NCBI GenBank assembly: GCA_964371035.1
Contig: CAYJLG010000040.1
Location: 1 to 20,799, forward strand
Source: UBA1535 sp964371035
GTDB taxonomy: Bacteria > Bacillota > Clostridia > Tissierellales > Sedimentibacteraceae
Direction: 5' to 3'
Length of the DNA stretch: 20,799 bases
Shown: positions 5,845 to 14,412 of the stretch, in pieces
Layout of the letters: every line of letters starts with the position of its first letter
Position numbering within the stretch: the stretch's first letter is position 1
Program-made: the position numbers and the translations under genes
The notes under the pieces: generated by a model
What the model saw: only the letters and a program-made list of their open reading frames with translations
Database searches by the model: none
What the model was told of the DNA's origin: nothing

Positions 5845-6747
5845 ATGAAAAAAAATAAGTTTATAAAAGAATTACCACTTCATTTAATGCTTTTGCCCGG
5901 AATAATCATGGTTTTTATTTTTTGTTATGTCCCTATGGGTGGAATCTTAATTGCTTTTCAAAAATTCATACCTGCAAAAGGGTTATTTGGGGATCAAGAG
6001 TGGGTAGGATTTGAAAATTTTGAATATATATTTGCAATGCCAAATACACCCGATGTATTTAGAAATACCTTGATGATGGCAATAGGAAAAATTGTTTTGG
6101 GAATGATAGTACCTATTTTAATTGCAATTTTATTAAGCGAAGTAAAAAATAATAAATTTAAAAAGGGAATACAAACTATTATTTATTTTCCACACTTTTT
6201 GTCGTGGGTTGTGCTTAGCGGAATTTTAATTGATATTTTATCGCCAGAGTATGGCATAGTAAATAAAGTTATTGAGTTCTTCGGCGGAGATCCGGTATTT
6301 TTTATAGGCGACCCCAATTGGTTTCAAGGTACAATGATTTTTACAGAAGTGTGGAAGAGTTTTGGCTTTGGTACGGTAATATACTTAGCGACAATTCTGG
6401 GTATAGATTCAACTTTATACGAAGCGACAGCTATTGATGGTGCCAACAGAATAAAACAAATAATACACATTACTTTGCCCGGCATGAAGACCATAGTAGT
6501 GTTATTAATGGTTTTAAATTTAGGAAATATTTTAAATGCGGGATTTGATCAAATATTCAATTTATATAGCCCTGTTGTATATGAAACTGGTGATATTATA
6601 GATACTATGGTTTACAGAATGGGTTTAATTGACTCACAATTTGGGCCAGCAACAGCGGTAGGATTGTTAAAATCGGTAATATCCACTGTTCTAATTTCTT
6701 CATCTTATTTTATTGCATACAAATGGTTTGATTATGAAATATTTTAA
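5845..6747 (+). CDS. ABC sugar transporter permease, LplB-like
   Basis: An inner-membrane permease with about six hydrophobic segments, starting with LPLHLMLLPGIIMVFIFCYV. The cytoplasmic EAA loop (YEATAIDGANRIKQIIHITL, roughly residues 190-210) docks the shared ATPase. The protein pairs with the second permease to carry the sugar delivered by the lipoprotein. ATG at 5845 was chosen because GGTGA lies seven bases upstream and MKKNKFIKELPLHLMLLPG fits the family's usual N-terminus. A longer form from TTG 5791 (18 extra residues), using the hairpin-masked GGAGGT, is possible. No ATP-binding subunit is nearby, so an MsmX-type ATPase is probably shared. Confidence 0.88.
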   Translation: MKKNKFIKELPLHLMLLPGIIMVFIFCYVPMGGILIAFQKFIPAKGLFGDQEWVGFENFEYIFAMPNTPDVFRNTLMMAIGKIVLGMIVPILIAILLSEVKNNKFKKGIQTIIYFPHFLSWVVLSGILIDILSPEYGIVNKVIEFFGGDPVFFIGDPNWFQGTMIFTEVWKSFGFGTVIYLATILGIDSTLYEATAIDGANRIKQIIHITLPGMKTIVVLLMVLNLGNILNAGFDQIFNLYSPVVYETGDIIDTMVYRMGLIDSQFGPATAVGLLKSVISTVLISSSYFIAYKWFDYEIF

Positions 6748-6758
6748 GGGGATGGATT

Positions 6759-6851
6759 ATGAGAAATAAAAGAAAGGTAATGTTACCGCACACACAAAAC
6801 ACTGTAGCTGAACTATTTTGTGTAGCGGAACTAATATGGTTATTATTATGA
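6759..6851 (+). CDS. Possible 30-aa ORF coupled to the second permease
   Basis: ATG at 6759 opens a 30-codon frame (MRNKRKVMLPHTQ then NTVAELFCVAELIWLLL) whose TGA overlaps the ATG of the next permease (ATGA, 6848-6851). AAGGGGATGG lies upstream. The basic MRNKRKV beginning looks like the usual start of a YtcP-type permease. The frame may therefore be the original gene start, cut off by the stem-loop segment that follows. Whether it is translated is uncertain. Confidence 0.3.
   Translation: MRNKRKVMLPHTQNTVAELFCVAELIWLLL
6783..6836 (+). repeat. Imperfect stem-loop segment at the 5' end of the permease gene
   Basis: GTTACCGCACACACAAAA (6782-6799) pairs with TTTTGTGTAGCGGAAC (6816-6831) as a long, slightly bulged stem, with an uninterrupted 8-bp ACACAAAA/TTTTGTGT core. 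GGTAATGTTACC just before it is a short palindrome. It separates a plausible N-terminus (MRNKRKV) from the body of the permease, so it may be a small inserted element. No second copy is visible in this window. Confidence 0.4.
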
Positions 6852-7732
6852 TAGAAAGCAAATCAGTAAAATTATTTAGAGTGTTTAATGGAATTTTTCT
6901 TATTTTAATTGCCTCTACTTGTGTTATTCCATTTTTACATGTCATTGCTGTATCATTTAGTACAAAGTCTGTTGTTGCGGCAGGCGAGGTAGGTTTGTGG
7001 CCAAAAGGATTTACGCTACATTCCTATGAATATTTAATCGCAAAAGTGCAATTTTGGGCATCTTTTATTGTTTCCATAAAAAGGGTAATTATCGGTGGAG
7101 CAGTGAATATGTTTTTTATTATAAGCATTGCGTACCCTCTTTCAAAAACTGCTTCGCAACTAAGATTCAGAAAAGTATATACGTGGTATTTCTTTTTTAC
7201 TGCATTGTTTTCTGGCGGGCTAATTCCACAATATATGCTAATTCAAAACTTAAAGTTAATGGACACCATTTGGGCATTGGTATTACCCTCGGCGGTAGGT
7301 GTTTTTAATGTAGTGTTAATGCTAAACTTTTTTAGACAAATACCAAAGGAATTAGAAGAAGCTGCATTAGTAGATGGAGCGAGCCAATTAAGAATATTAG
7401 TGCAAATTTACTTACCCTGTTCATTGCCCGCAATTGCGACACTTACTTTATTTAGTATAGTAGGACATTGGAACTCATGGTTTGACGGTTTGTTATATTC
7501 CAATGAAATGTCAAATTATCCACTGCAAAGCTATTTACAAACAGTTATTATCGGATTAGATTTTTCAAACATGGCAAGTTTTGGCAACGACTATGATTTA
7601 TTAAAAGAGTTATCGGACAGAACACTAAAATCGTCACAAATTATTATTGCTACAATTCCTATTTTAATGATATATCCGTTTTTACAAAAATATTTTGTAT
7701 CGGGAATCGTTATAGGAGGCGTAAAAGGTTAA
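6848..7732 (+). CDS. ABC sugar transporter permease, YtcP-like
   Basis: Second membrane subunit of the transporter. It has six likely membrane segments, beginning with IFLILIASTCVIPFLHVIAV and ending near IPILMIYPFL, followed by QKYFVSGIVIGGVKG, the typical end of this family. The EAA loop is visible (LEEAALVDGASQLRILVQIYL). ATG at 6848 was chosen because it is coupled by ATGA to a short upstream frame and gives a family-like start (MIESKSVKLFRVFNG). In-frame TTG 6818 and ATG 6836 would add 10 or 4 residues but lie in a stem-loop with poor ribosome binding sites. The N-terminus lacks the usual basic lead, which fits an insertion in the gene's start. Confidence 0.85.
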   Translation: MIESKSVKLFRVFNGIFLILIASTCVIPFLHVIAVSFSTKSVVAAGEVGLWPKGFTLHSYEYLIAKVQFWASFIVSIKRVIIGGAVNMFFIISIAYPLSKTASQLRFRKVYTWYFFFTALFSGGLIPQYMLIQNLKLMDTIWALVLPSAVGVFNVVLMLNFFRQIPKELEEAALVDGASQLRILVQIYLPCSLPAIATLTLFSIVGHWNSWFDGLLYSNEMSNYPLQSYLQTVIIGLDFSNMASFGNDYDLLKELSDRTLKSSQIIIATIPILMIYPFLQKYFVSGIVIGGVKG

Positions 7733-7814
7733 TAGTTTGAAACAGGTTTAAATTAATAAAGTATAAGTAACGCAAAGGGTCGGAATAAGATATTAATATA
7801 GGAGTGTACCGTAT

Positions 7815-8813
7815 ATGAAATGGACAAATGAAAAAGCAAATAAATGGTATGAGGATAAAGGTTTTATATTTGGGTTTAACTTTGTACCGAAAACAGCTGT
7901 AAATGCTACGGATATGTGGCAAGAAAAAACTTTTGATTTACCGCAAATAGAAAAAGAGCTAAACTTAGCGAAGGAGACAGGCTTTAACAGTTGCAGAGTT
8001 TTTTTATCTTATGTTGTATGGAAAGAAGAAAAAGATAAGTATATAAGCAGATTTCAAGAGTTTTTAAGTGTCGCCAAAAAATATAATATTACAGTAATGC
8101 CTATTTTGTTTGACGATTGTGCTTTTGATAATTTGTGTGAGCCATTTTATGGCGAACAATACGAACCGAGAATAGGCGTACATAACAGTAGATGGACACC
8201 TAGCCCGGGGTTTAAATTAGCAGATGATAAAAATGAGTTGCCTTACTTAGAAAAATATTTAAAAGATTTTGTTTGTGCCTTTAAAAACGAAGAAAATATT
8301 TTATTGTGGGATTTGTACAATGAACCGGGAAACAGCGGCAGAAACGAAAAATGCTTGGAACTTGTAAGAAATGCATTTCAATGGGCAAGAGAGTGCGAAC
8401 CCACACAACCGCTAACAGCTGGTAGATTTAATTATAAGGAATATGAAACCGAGTTTTATGAATTAAGCGATGTAATTAGTTTACACACCTATGAAAATAA
8501 AGAGGGTACCTTAAAAAAAATTACAGATGCCGAAAAATATGGAAGACCTGTATTTTGTACAGAATGGCTGCATAGAGCAAATGGGTCCACCTTTGAAGAA
8601 TTACTGGAAGTATTTAAAGAGAAAAGAATAGGAATATATAATTGGGGATTGGTAAAAGGTAAAACACAAACTAATTTAAACTGGGATACCATGCCAAAGG
8701 GTGCAACACCAAACCCAAACCCAATTTTATGGCAACATGATTTATTTAACGAAGATTATACACCTTATAAACCAGAGGAGATAGATTTTATCAACAAAGT
8801 ACTAAAAGCGTAA
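7815..8813 (+). CDS. Clan GH-A glycoside hydrolase (1,4-beta-xylanase-like)
   Basis: This 332-residue (beta/alpha)8 hydrolase has no signal peptide and so probably acts inside the cell on imported oligosaccharides. WDLYNEP (acid/base Glu170) and CTEW (nucleophile Glu250) are the expected clan-A catalytic pair. Flanking phrases such as FNFVPKTAVNATDMWQ, PILFDDCAF and HNSRWTPSPG match a widespread family often annotated as 1,4-beta-xylanase or cellulase-like. Its real substrate is poorly established, so the name should be taken as family only. AGGAG lies upstream of ATG 7815. A distant relative with the same fold is encoded at 14413. Confidence 0.8.
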   Translation: MKWTNEKANKWYEDKGFIFGFNFVPKTAVNATDMWQEKTFDLPQIEKELNLAKETGFNSCRVFLSYVVWKEEKDKYISRFQEFLSVAKKYNITVMPILFDDCAFDNLCEPFYGEQYEPRIGVHNSRWTPSPGFKLADDKNELPYLEKYLKDFVCAFKNEENILLWDLYNEPGNSGRNEKCLELVRNAFQWARECEPTQPLTAGRFNYKEYETEFYELSDVISLHTYENKEGTLKKITDAEKYGRPVFCTEWLHRANGSTFEELLEVFKEKRIGIYNWGLVKGKTQTNLNWDTMPKGATPNPNPILWQHDLFNEDYTPYKPEEIDFINKVLKA

Positions 8814-8833
8814 TGCTGTGAAAAGGGGGGACT

Positions 8834-8871
8834 CTATACAATAATTAGTTTTTACTTGAATTATTGTATGG
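8834..8871 (+). promoter_or_regulatory. Intergenic stem-loop before the first UroD-like gene
   Basis: ATACAATAATT (8836-8846) and AATTATTGTAT (8859-8869) are exact reverse complements with a 12-base loop. C34-G71 and a T-G pair extend the stem to 13 bp. It ends at the GGGGA ribosome binding site. There is no T-run, so an effect on translation or mRNA stability is more likely than termination. Confidence 0.5.
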
Positions 8872-8879
8872 GGATTTAT

Positions 8880-10082
8880 ATGAATTCAAGAGAACGAGTA
8901 AGAAAAGTTATTAATAAGCAAATGCCCGATAGGGTTCCCAATGGGTTAGGTGGCTGTGAAACAGCAGGTTTACATTTGAATGCATATAAAAAACTGCAAA
9001 ATATTTTTAATATTCAAAATAACACGCCTCGTTTGGGTACATTTATGGCAAATGCTGTTTTTGAAGAAGATTTGATTTTAAAAATGCAAGGAGATACTAT
9101 TTTGTTGGATTCCCCCAATTTGTGTGGTGCACCATTGAGATGGGGAAAAGAGCAGTGGAAAAAAACTCAGATTTGGGACGAAGACTATATGGTTGCACAA
9201 GCCGAAGTTTTTGTAAAAGATGAAACAGGGAATTATAGATGGAAGAACAGGGATATGTTTTGTCCTGAAAATTCTTGGTACTTCGATTCAAAGCAAACAA
9301 CAGATTTAATGAGTGAATTTACAATACCGAATCCAAAAGATTATGTACCTCAAAAAGCATATTTAAATGATGATTATTTAAGACGCTTAGAAGAAAATGC
9401 AAAGCGGTTATATAATGAAACAGAATTATCACTGACCATGGGTGAGTCTATTACCGATTTACAAATTCAACCCGGAGGATTTGTTGGCAGTATGGTTTTA
9501 ATGATAGAAGAACCGGAAATAATGCATGAGTTATTAGAAAAATCGGTAGATGCAGCCTTAAAACAACTAATACTGTTAAACCAAGCGATAGGCAAGTATG
9601 TGGATACATTGTTAATTGCCCAAGACCTTGGGGATAACAGAGGGATAATAATGGGTGCAAATTTATGGAGAGAAATATATAAACCTCATTATAAAAGGTT
9701 GTTTTCGGGCTGGAAACAAATAACGGATATGAAAATTAATATGCATTCTTGTGGTGCTATTTCGGAATTAATACCCGACCTTATCGAGTGTGGATTAGAT
9801 ATTTTAAATCCGATACAACTATCGGCAAAGGGAATGAAAGCAAACGAGCTAAAGAGTAAATTCGGTAAAGACATAGTTTTTTGGGGTGGCGCCTATGACG
9901 CACAGCTGTTCACCGTAAACAAAAGCTATGAAGAGATTTATTTTGTGGTTTCAAACAATATAAAAATATTAAAAAAAGGCGGAAACTATATATTTTCAGG
10001 GGTGCATAATTTACCTGCTGATTTACCCGAAACACATATAAAAGCTATGTTGGATGCATGGTGTGACAATAAAGAGTATTAA
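8880..10082 (+). CDS. UroD-like (MtaA/CmuA superfamily) protein, copy 1
   Basis: A 400-residue member of the uroporphyrinogen decarboxylase/methyltransferase fold. It begins MNSRERV, typical of this superfamily. HSCG (His289, Cys291) matches two zinc ligands of corrinoid methyltransferases such as MtaA; an obvious third cysteine ligand near the C-terminus is not seen. It is not a haem enzyme by context: it sits in a sugar operon and has a paralogue at 15751 sharing the DILNPIQLSAKGM and FWGGAYDAQ region. No corrinoid protein or its partner is encoded nearby. A role in removing or moving a methyl group on the sugar is speculative. ATG 8880, with GGGGA upstream, was preferred over TTG 8856. Confidence 0.78.
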   Translation: MNSRERVRKVINKQMPDRVPNGLGGCETAGLHLNAYKKLQNIFNIQNNTPRLGTFMANAVFEEDLILKMQGDTILLDSPNLCGAPLRWGKEQWKKTQIWDEDYMVAQAEVFVKDETGNYRWKNRDMFCPENSWYFDSKQTTDLMSEFTIPNPKDYVPQKAYLNDDYLRRLEENAKRLYNETELSLTMGESITDLQIQPGGFVGSMVLMIEEPEIMHELLEKSVDAALKQLILLNQAIGKYVDTLLIAQDLGDNRGIIMGANLWREIYKPHYKRLFSGWKQITDMKINMHSCGAISELIPDLIECGLDILNPIQLSAKGMKANELKSKFGKDIVFWGGAYDAQLFTVNKSYEEIYFVVSNNIKILKKGGNYIFSGVHNLPADLPETHIKAMLDAWCDNKEY

Positions 10083-10470
10083 TTTTTGCGGAGATTTAGG
10101 CTGCTTGATGAAAATGACACTCGTGAAAAAGACGGCAGTATAGGAAACAATGCAGATGTATTAGTTTGTGGAGAAAAGTGTATATAGTCATTCAACTTGA
10201 AAAACACTATAAGACATGATAATATGAGTTATGATGTAAAATTTAGAGAACGAGCCCTTGAATATTTGAAAGAAGGGCATGCATACAAAGCAACAGTGGT
10301 AGATTAATGATAATCTGTGGAAATGTTGCAAAATATGATTGCCCATTTGAAAGTTTACAGGCTCTTTTTTCAGAGTGTTACTCTTATGGTATCCAAAAAA
10401 TTTCAATGGAGAAACAAGGTGATTCCAACAAATTATAAGCTGATGTAAAACTTCAGAACGGAGCATTTAA
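10083..10470. other. Remnant-rich gap inside the operon
   Basis: The first 100 bases continue in frame after the UroD stop as coding-like sequence (RLLDENDTREKDGS, then NNADVLVCGEKCI, then a stop) of unknown origin. A transposase N-terminal fragment follows (10224-10307). The remaining stretch shows no gene or clear terminator until CGGAG, the ribosome binding site for the gene at 10471. The gap looks like the scar of an insertion and deletion. Confidence 0.45.
10224..10307 (+). pseudogene. N-terminal fragment of an IS630-type transposase
   Basis: A 27-codon frame, MSYDVKFRERALEYLKEGHA with a short tail, ends in TAA. It matches the first helix of the helix-turn-helix that opens IS630-family transposases. 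The second helix and the DDE catalytic domain are absent. No terminal inverted repeats were recognised. It is a solo remnant in the 389-base gap of the operon. Confidence 0.6.
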
Positions 10471-11373
10471 ATGGCGGTAACAATAACAATAAAACCTTTT
10501 ATGGGTTGGGACGAATGTGTTTATTTAGAAAACGAGAAAATAAGTTTAGTTGCTTCCTTAAATTTTGGACCCAGAATTTTAAGTTTTAGTATAAAAGGTA
10601 AAGAAAATATTTTTTACACAGATAAAAATGATATGGGTTTCATAGACAAAGATAAATGGCACAATTATGGTGGGCACAGATTATGGCATAGTCCACAAAT
10701 TGGTGACAGACCAAATCAATTGGATAATGACCCTGTTGTATTCAAAGAACTTGAAAATGGGTTTTCTTTAAAGCAAAAGCCGGAACAAGCAACAGGTATA
10801 GAAAAAGAAATAGAAGTTTTAATGGATAAGACAAATTCTTCTGTAAAAATAATTCACAGAATGACCAATAAAAATTTATGGCCCATAGAATTTTCTGTAT
10901 GGGCATTGTCTATGATGAAGGAAAATGGTACAGAGATTTTACCGATACCTCAAAATGACACACATTATTTGCCCAATTATATGATAAGCTTTTGGCCGTG
11001 GACGAAGCTAAACGACAAAAGATTTGTTTTAGGTGATAAATATATGTTGTTTCACCATGACCCAGAGGATAAAAATTGGTTTAAAATAGGCTATGAGAAC
11101 CATTGTGGATGGGGTGCATATATTGTTGAAAATCAGTTGTTTATTAAGAGAAGTCCTTTGAGAAAGAACTGCAAATACCCCGACTATGCTTCAAATTTTG
11201 AAACATATATGGATGAGAGGTTTTTAGAGTTAGAAACATTAAGCCCCTTATATACAGTAGCACCGCAAGAAACTGTGGAACATGAAGAAGAATGGGAAAT
11301 TTATTTATGCGATGAAAATAATGAAGTTATTTGCGAAGGTAGCGCTGAAAAACTAATTAAAAATTATGTTTAA
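10471..11373 (+). CDS. DUF4380-type, aldose-epimerase-fold protein
   Basis: A 300-residue beta-rich protein without signal peptide. An early ISLVASLNFGPRILSFSIKG stretch and YGGHRLWHSPQ (about 66-76) are typical of DUF4380 proteins, which share the galactose mutarotase/aldose 1-epimerase sandwich. Such proteins bind sugars and are found in carbohydrate loci, but a reaction for this family is not firmly established. The conserved histidines in GGHRLWH and the acidic residues near the C-terminus could serve as catalytic residues by analogy. GGAG lies seven bases upstream of the ATG. It sits between the first UroD-like gene and the two-component genes. Confidence 0.7.
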   Translation: MAVTITIKPFMGWDECVYLENEKISLVASLNFGPRILSFSIKGKENIFYTDKNDMGFIDKDKWHNYGGHRLWHSPQIGDRPNQLDNDPVVFKELENGFSLKQKPEQATGIEKEIEVLMDKTNSSVKIIHRMTNKNLWPIEFSVWALSMMKENGTEILPIPQNDTHYLPNYMISFWPWTKLNDKRFVLGDKYMLFHHDPEDKNWFKIGYENHCGWGAYIVENQLFIKRSPLRKNCKYPDYASNFETYMDERFLELETLSPLYTVAPQETVEHEEEWEIYLCDENNEVICEGSAEKLIKNYV

Positions 11374-11404
11374 GGTTAAGTAAGAGTATTAGAGATAAAG
11401 TGGT

Positions 11405-13168
11405 ATGAAGAGAACTATACAAAAAATATCATTAAGAATATTATTATTAACAGGATTTATCGTATGTGTCATTCCACTTTTCTTTTGTTTTATATATTTA
11501 TATATAAACTCGTACCAAACCGTAGAAGAAATGGTTATCAGTTCAACACTTAGCAGAAATTATAATCAGGCAAAAGAAATAGACAAACAGATTTACCAAT
11601 TGCAAAAGCGACAAAATGAATGTATTGTAAATGATAATATGAAGTTTTTAGTTTTTGATAATATAAACTCATACTCGGACTACGAAGTTTCAAATGCAAA
11701 ATTACAAATATTGCAGGCTATCAATATTATTAATACCTCAAATGACATCAGTGAAAACGTCGAAATTTTCTTTCCTGAAAACAATTTGCATATTTCTACC
11801 GAAAATGGTATTTCGGATATAAGCAGTGAGATGGAAAGTGATTTAAAAAATAAAATAGACAGTTTAAACAGCAATAGTTACCCTTACCTTGAAAATGAAA
11901 TATATATTATTAACAGCGATATAAGAATAGACCCCTTATCAGACAAAATACCTTTAATTACAATGCTATCTACGGTTTCAACGCAAAAAATAATGGAGGA
12001 GATAAATAGGCAAAACGAGCTAAATATTTATAACTCCAAGTATGTTTTACAGCAAGGAAGCACAGGAGAGGTTTTACAATCTACCTACAGCTTAGAAGGT
12101 AAGAATGTAAGCAAATTCTTGACTGTGGATAAAAAAGAACAACAAGGATATGTTACAGAAAAAATTAACGGGGAAAGCTATATCGTTACTTATACTAGGT
12201 TAAATAGTGTAGATATGATTTTGTATGAACTGATACCGAGCAAAGTAATATTTTCGGATATCAATAATATACAAATATTTTTTTATTTTTCAGTATTGTT
12301 TTTTGTGATAATGGGCATGATTTTTTATTTGTTAAATAATCGTTTGTATTATAAACCCACTAATATTTTAGTAGATGCTTTTAAAGAGTTGAGAGAAAAC
12401 AATTTTAAAGTGCGAATTCAAGAAAATTCTTTTATAAGCGAATATGATACCCTATATAAGAGCTTTAATGAAACAATTGTAGTTTTGAATGATTTAATTC
12501 ATAAAAATGCAGAAAGTAAGATTTTGATAAAGGAGGCACAATTAAAACAACTGCAGTTTCAAATAAACCCTCATTTTTTATACAATTGTTTCTTTATTTT
12601 AAACAGTATGATTAGAATGGAAAATTATGAAGACGTCGAGAAAATGTCAAATTTATTAGGCACTTTTTTAAAGTATATCACCAAAGATAAAGATGGTTTT
12701 GTGGTGTTAAAAGAAGAGGATAAATATGCAAGAGTGTACAGCGAAATTCAATTGTGCAGGTTTTCAAGGCGAATAAATATTAAACTTATGGAGTTGCCGA
12801 AAGAAATAGAAGGTTTAGTCGTACCACAACTACTGATACAACCGCTTATTGAAAACTGTTTTATACATGGCATGAAAGATGTAAGTGAAAATGGTATTAT
12901 TAAAATGAGCTATGAAATTAGCGAGAATTTAATTTGCATTTGTGTTGAAGATAACGGCACAAATTTATCGCCGGAAGATATACAAAAAATAACAAATTCT
13001 ATTGAGGGCAAAAATCTTGACGGTGAAAGCGATAGTGTAGCCTTAGAGAATATTCATAAGCGATTAATGACAGCATTTGGGGTAGGAAGCGGATTGTTTG
13101 CATACAAATCACAGCTGGGCGGACTAAAAATAGTAGCAAAGCTTTATTTAAGAAAAGAGGATAGGTAA
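11405..13168 (+). CDS. YesM-type sensor histidine kinase
   Basis: A 587-residue membrane sensor. Membrane helix 1 is at about 11-34, followed by an extracellular sensing region (about 35-289), helix 2 (about 290-311) and a HAMP-like linker (312-364). The His_kinase domain carries QINPHFLYN, with phosphoacceptor His390. The ATPase domain has an N-box (LIQPLIENCFIHG, about 477-489) and CVEDNG. It would sense the external sugar, possibly through the binding protein, and phosphorylate the next gene's product. The TAA overlaps the regulator's ATG by one base, so the pair is coupled. The ribosome binding site before ATG 11405 is weak. Confidence 0.9.
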   Translation: MKRTIQKISLRILLLTGFIVCVIPLFFCFIYLYINSYQTVEEMVISSTLSRNYNQAKEIDKQIYQLQKRQNECIVNDNMKFLVFDNINSYSDYEVSNAKLQILQAINIINTSNDISENVEIFFPENNLHISTENGISDISSEMESDLKNKIDSLNSNSYPYLENEIYIINSDIRIDPLSDKIPLITMLSTVSTQKIMEEINRQNELNIYNSKYVLQQGSTGEVLQSTYSLEGKNVSKFLTVDKKEQQGYVTEKINGESYIVTYTRLNSVDMILYELIPSKVIFSDINNIQIFFYFSVLFFVIMGMIFYLLNNRLYYKPTNILVDAFKELRENNFKVRIQENSFISEYDTLYKSFNETIVVLNDLIHKNAESKILIKEAQLKQLQFQINPHFLYNCFFILNSMIRMENYEDVEKMSNLLGTFLKYITKDKDGFVVLKEEDKYARVYSEIQLCRFSRRINIKLMELPKEIEGLVVPQLLIQPLIENCFIHGMKDVSENGIIKMSYEISENLICICVEDNGTNLSPEDIQKITNSIEGKNLDGESDSVALENIHKRLMTAFGVGSGLFAYKSQLGGLKIVAKLYLRKEDR

Positions 13169-14397
13169 TGCAAAATTTATTGATTGTAGACGACGAAGAG
13201 TATATAACGAATGCTTTATACTACTTTTTTATGGAGCAAGAGATAGAAAACCTGGAAATATATAAAGCGTATTCAGCCCAAGAGGCCATAGATCTTTTTA
13301 ATAAAATAAGATTTGATATTATCCTTTCTGATATTTGTATGCCTAAAATGAATGGTATTGAGTTGATGAATATTTTAAAAGAATGCTTACCATCTTGTAG
13401 GGTAATATTTTTTACCGGCCATCAAGAGTTTGATTATGCCTATGAAGCACTAAAATATTCGGGGGTATCGTATGTATTAAAAACCGAGGGTTATGAAAAA
13501 ATTAAAGAAGTAGTAGAAAATACCTTGAACAGCATTGACCAAAGTTATAAGCAAATAAATATGCTGGAAAATTGGTGGGAAGAAAAGGAAAAAAGATATA
13601 AGTTAATGGCAAACAACTATGCAGAGCAAATATTAAAGGGTGCAAAATTTACTGATAATAATGTTTTGTTCAATACTTTGCATATAGATAATAACTATTT
13701 AGTTTGCCTTGAAAATGTAGAGACAAAAATAGAAGAAATTGCCGAGTATATAGAATGTTATTTGCACGACAATATTCAAGATTGTGAAATTAATTTTTTT
13801 TCTTACTATGAGGAAAATAAAATTTGGGTAGTATTTCAGTTTGCATCTGTGAATGCCATGCAACCCATGGATTGGCTATTTCAAATATTTGTTCAAATAG
13901 AAAAGTATTTACATAGCGAATTTGGGATTTCACTCAAAATACTGATCGATTCCAACAATTATAATAGGAAAGAAATAAATGAAGCTTATCAATATATGAA
14001 AAATTTCGATAAAATGGAAGAAAACAGTATAAATATTATTAATACAAGACAAGGTATTGTACTAAACAATAAAAATGAATGCGAAGCTCAAATTAATAAA
14101 CTGATACAGTATATTAATAATAATTATCTAGCAGAAATGTCGCTGAATATGGCGGCTGAATATATGTATTTTAATCCATCATATTTATCCTGGTTATTTA
14201 AAAAACAAACAGGTACTAATTTTCAAAAATATTTAAATGATGTTCGAATAGAAAAGGCATGCGAGTTGTTAAGTACAAGTAATAAAAAAATTACACAAGT
14301 TGCAAAAGAGTGTGGCTTTGGATCCTCAAAATATTTTATATCAGTATTTAAAAAAAGTAAAAATATGACTCCAAATGAATGGAGAAATAATTTATAA
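13168..14397 (+). CDS. YesN-type response regulator, AraC family
   Basis: A 409-residue regulator. The N-terminal receiver has acidic pair Asp8-Asp9, phosphoacceptor Asp55 (in ILSDICMPKMNG) and Lys105 (VLKTEGY). A middle region of about 180 residues has no clear motif. The C-terminal AraC-type pair of helix-turn-helix motifs (about 303-409) includes LNMAAEYMYFNPSYLSWLFK and ITQVAKECGFGSSKYFISVF. After phosphorylation by the upstream kinase it most likely activates the promoter at 3861-3889. It starts within the kinase stop codon and is followed after 15 bases by the second glycoside hydrolase. Confidence 0.9.
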   Translation: MQNLLIVDDEEYITNALYYFFMEQEIENLEIYKAYSAQEAIDLFNKIRFDIILSDICMPKMNGIELMNILKECLPSCRVIFFTGHQEFDYAYEALKYSGVSYVLKTEGYEKIKEVVENTLNSIDQSYKQINMLENWWEEKEKRYKLMANNYAEQILKGAKFTDNNVLFNTLHIDNNYLVCLENVETKIEEIAEYIECYLHDNIQDCEINFFSYYEENKIWVVFQFASVNAMQPMDWLFQIFVQIEKYLHSEFGISLKILIDSNNYNRKEINEAYQYMKNFDKMEENSINIINTRQGIVLNNKNECEAQINKLIQYINNNYLAEMSLNMAAEYMYFNPSYLSWLFKKQTGTNFQKYLNDVRIEKACELLSTSNKKITQVAKECGFGSSKYFISVFKKSKNMTPNEWRNNL

Positions 14398-14412
14398 AAA
14401 GGAGATTTTATT

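Noticed and set aside
8880..10082. True uroporphyrinogen decarboxylase for haem synthesis
   Set aside because: The HxC zinc-type motif, the paralogue in the same operon and the sugar context point to the methyltransferase-like branch of the fold. No haem genes are nearby.
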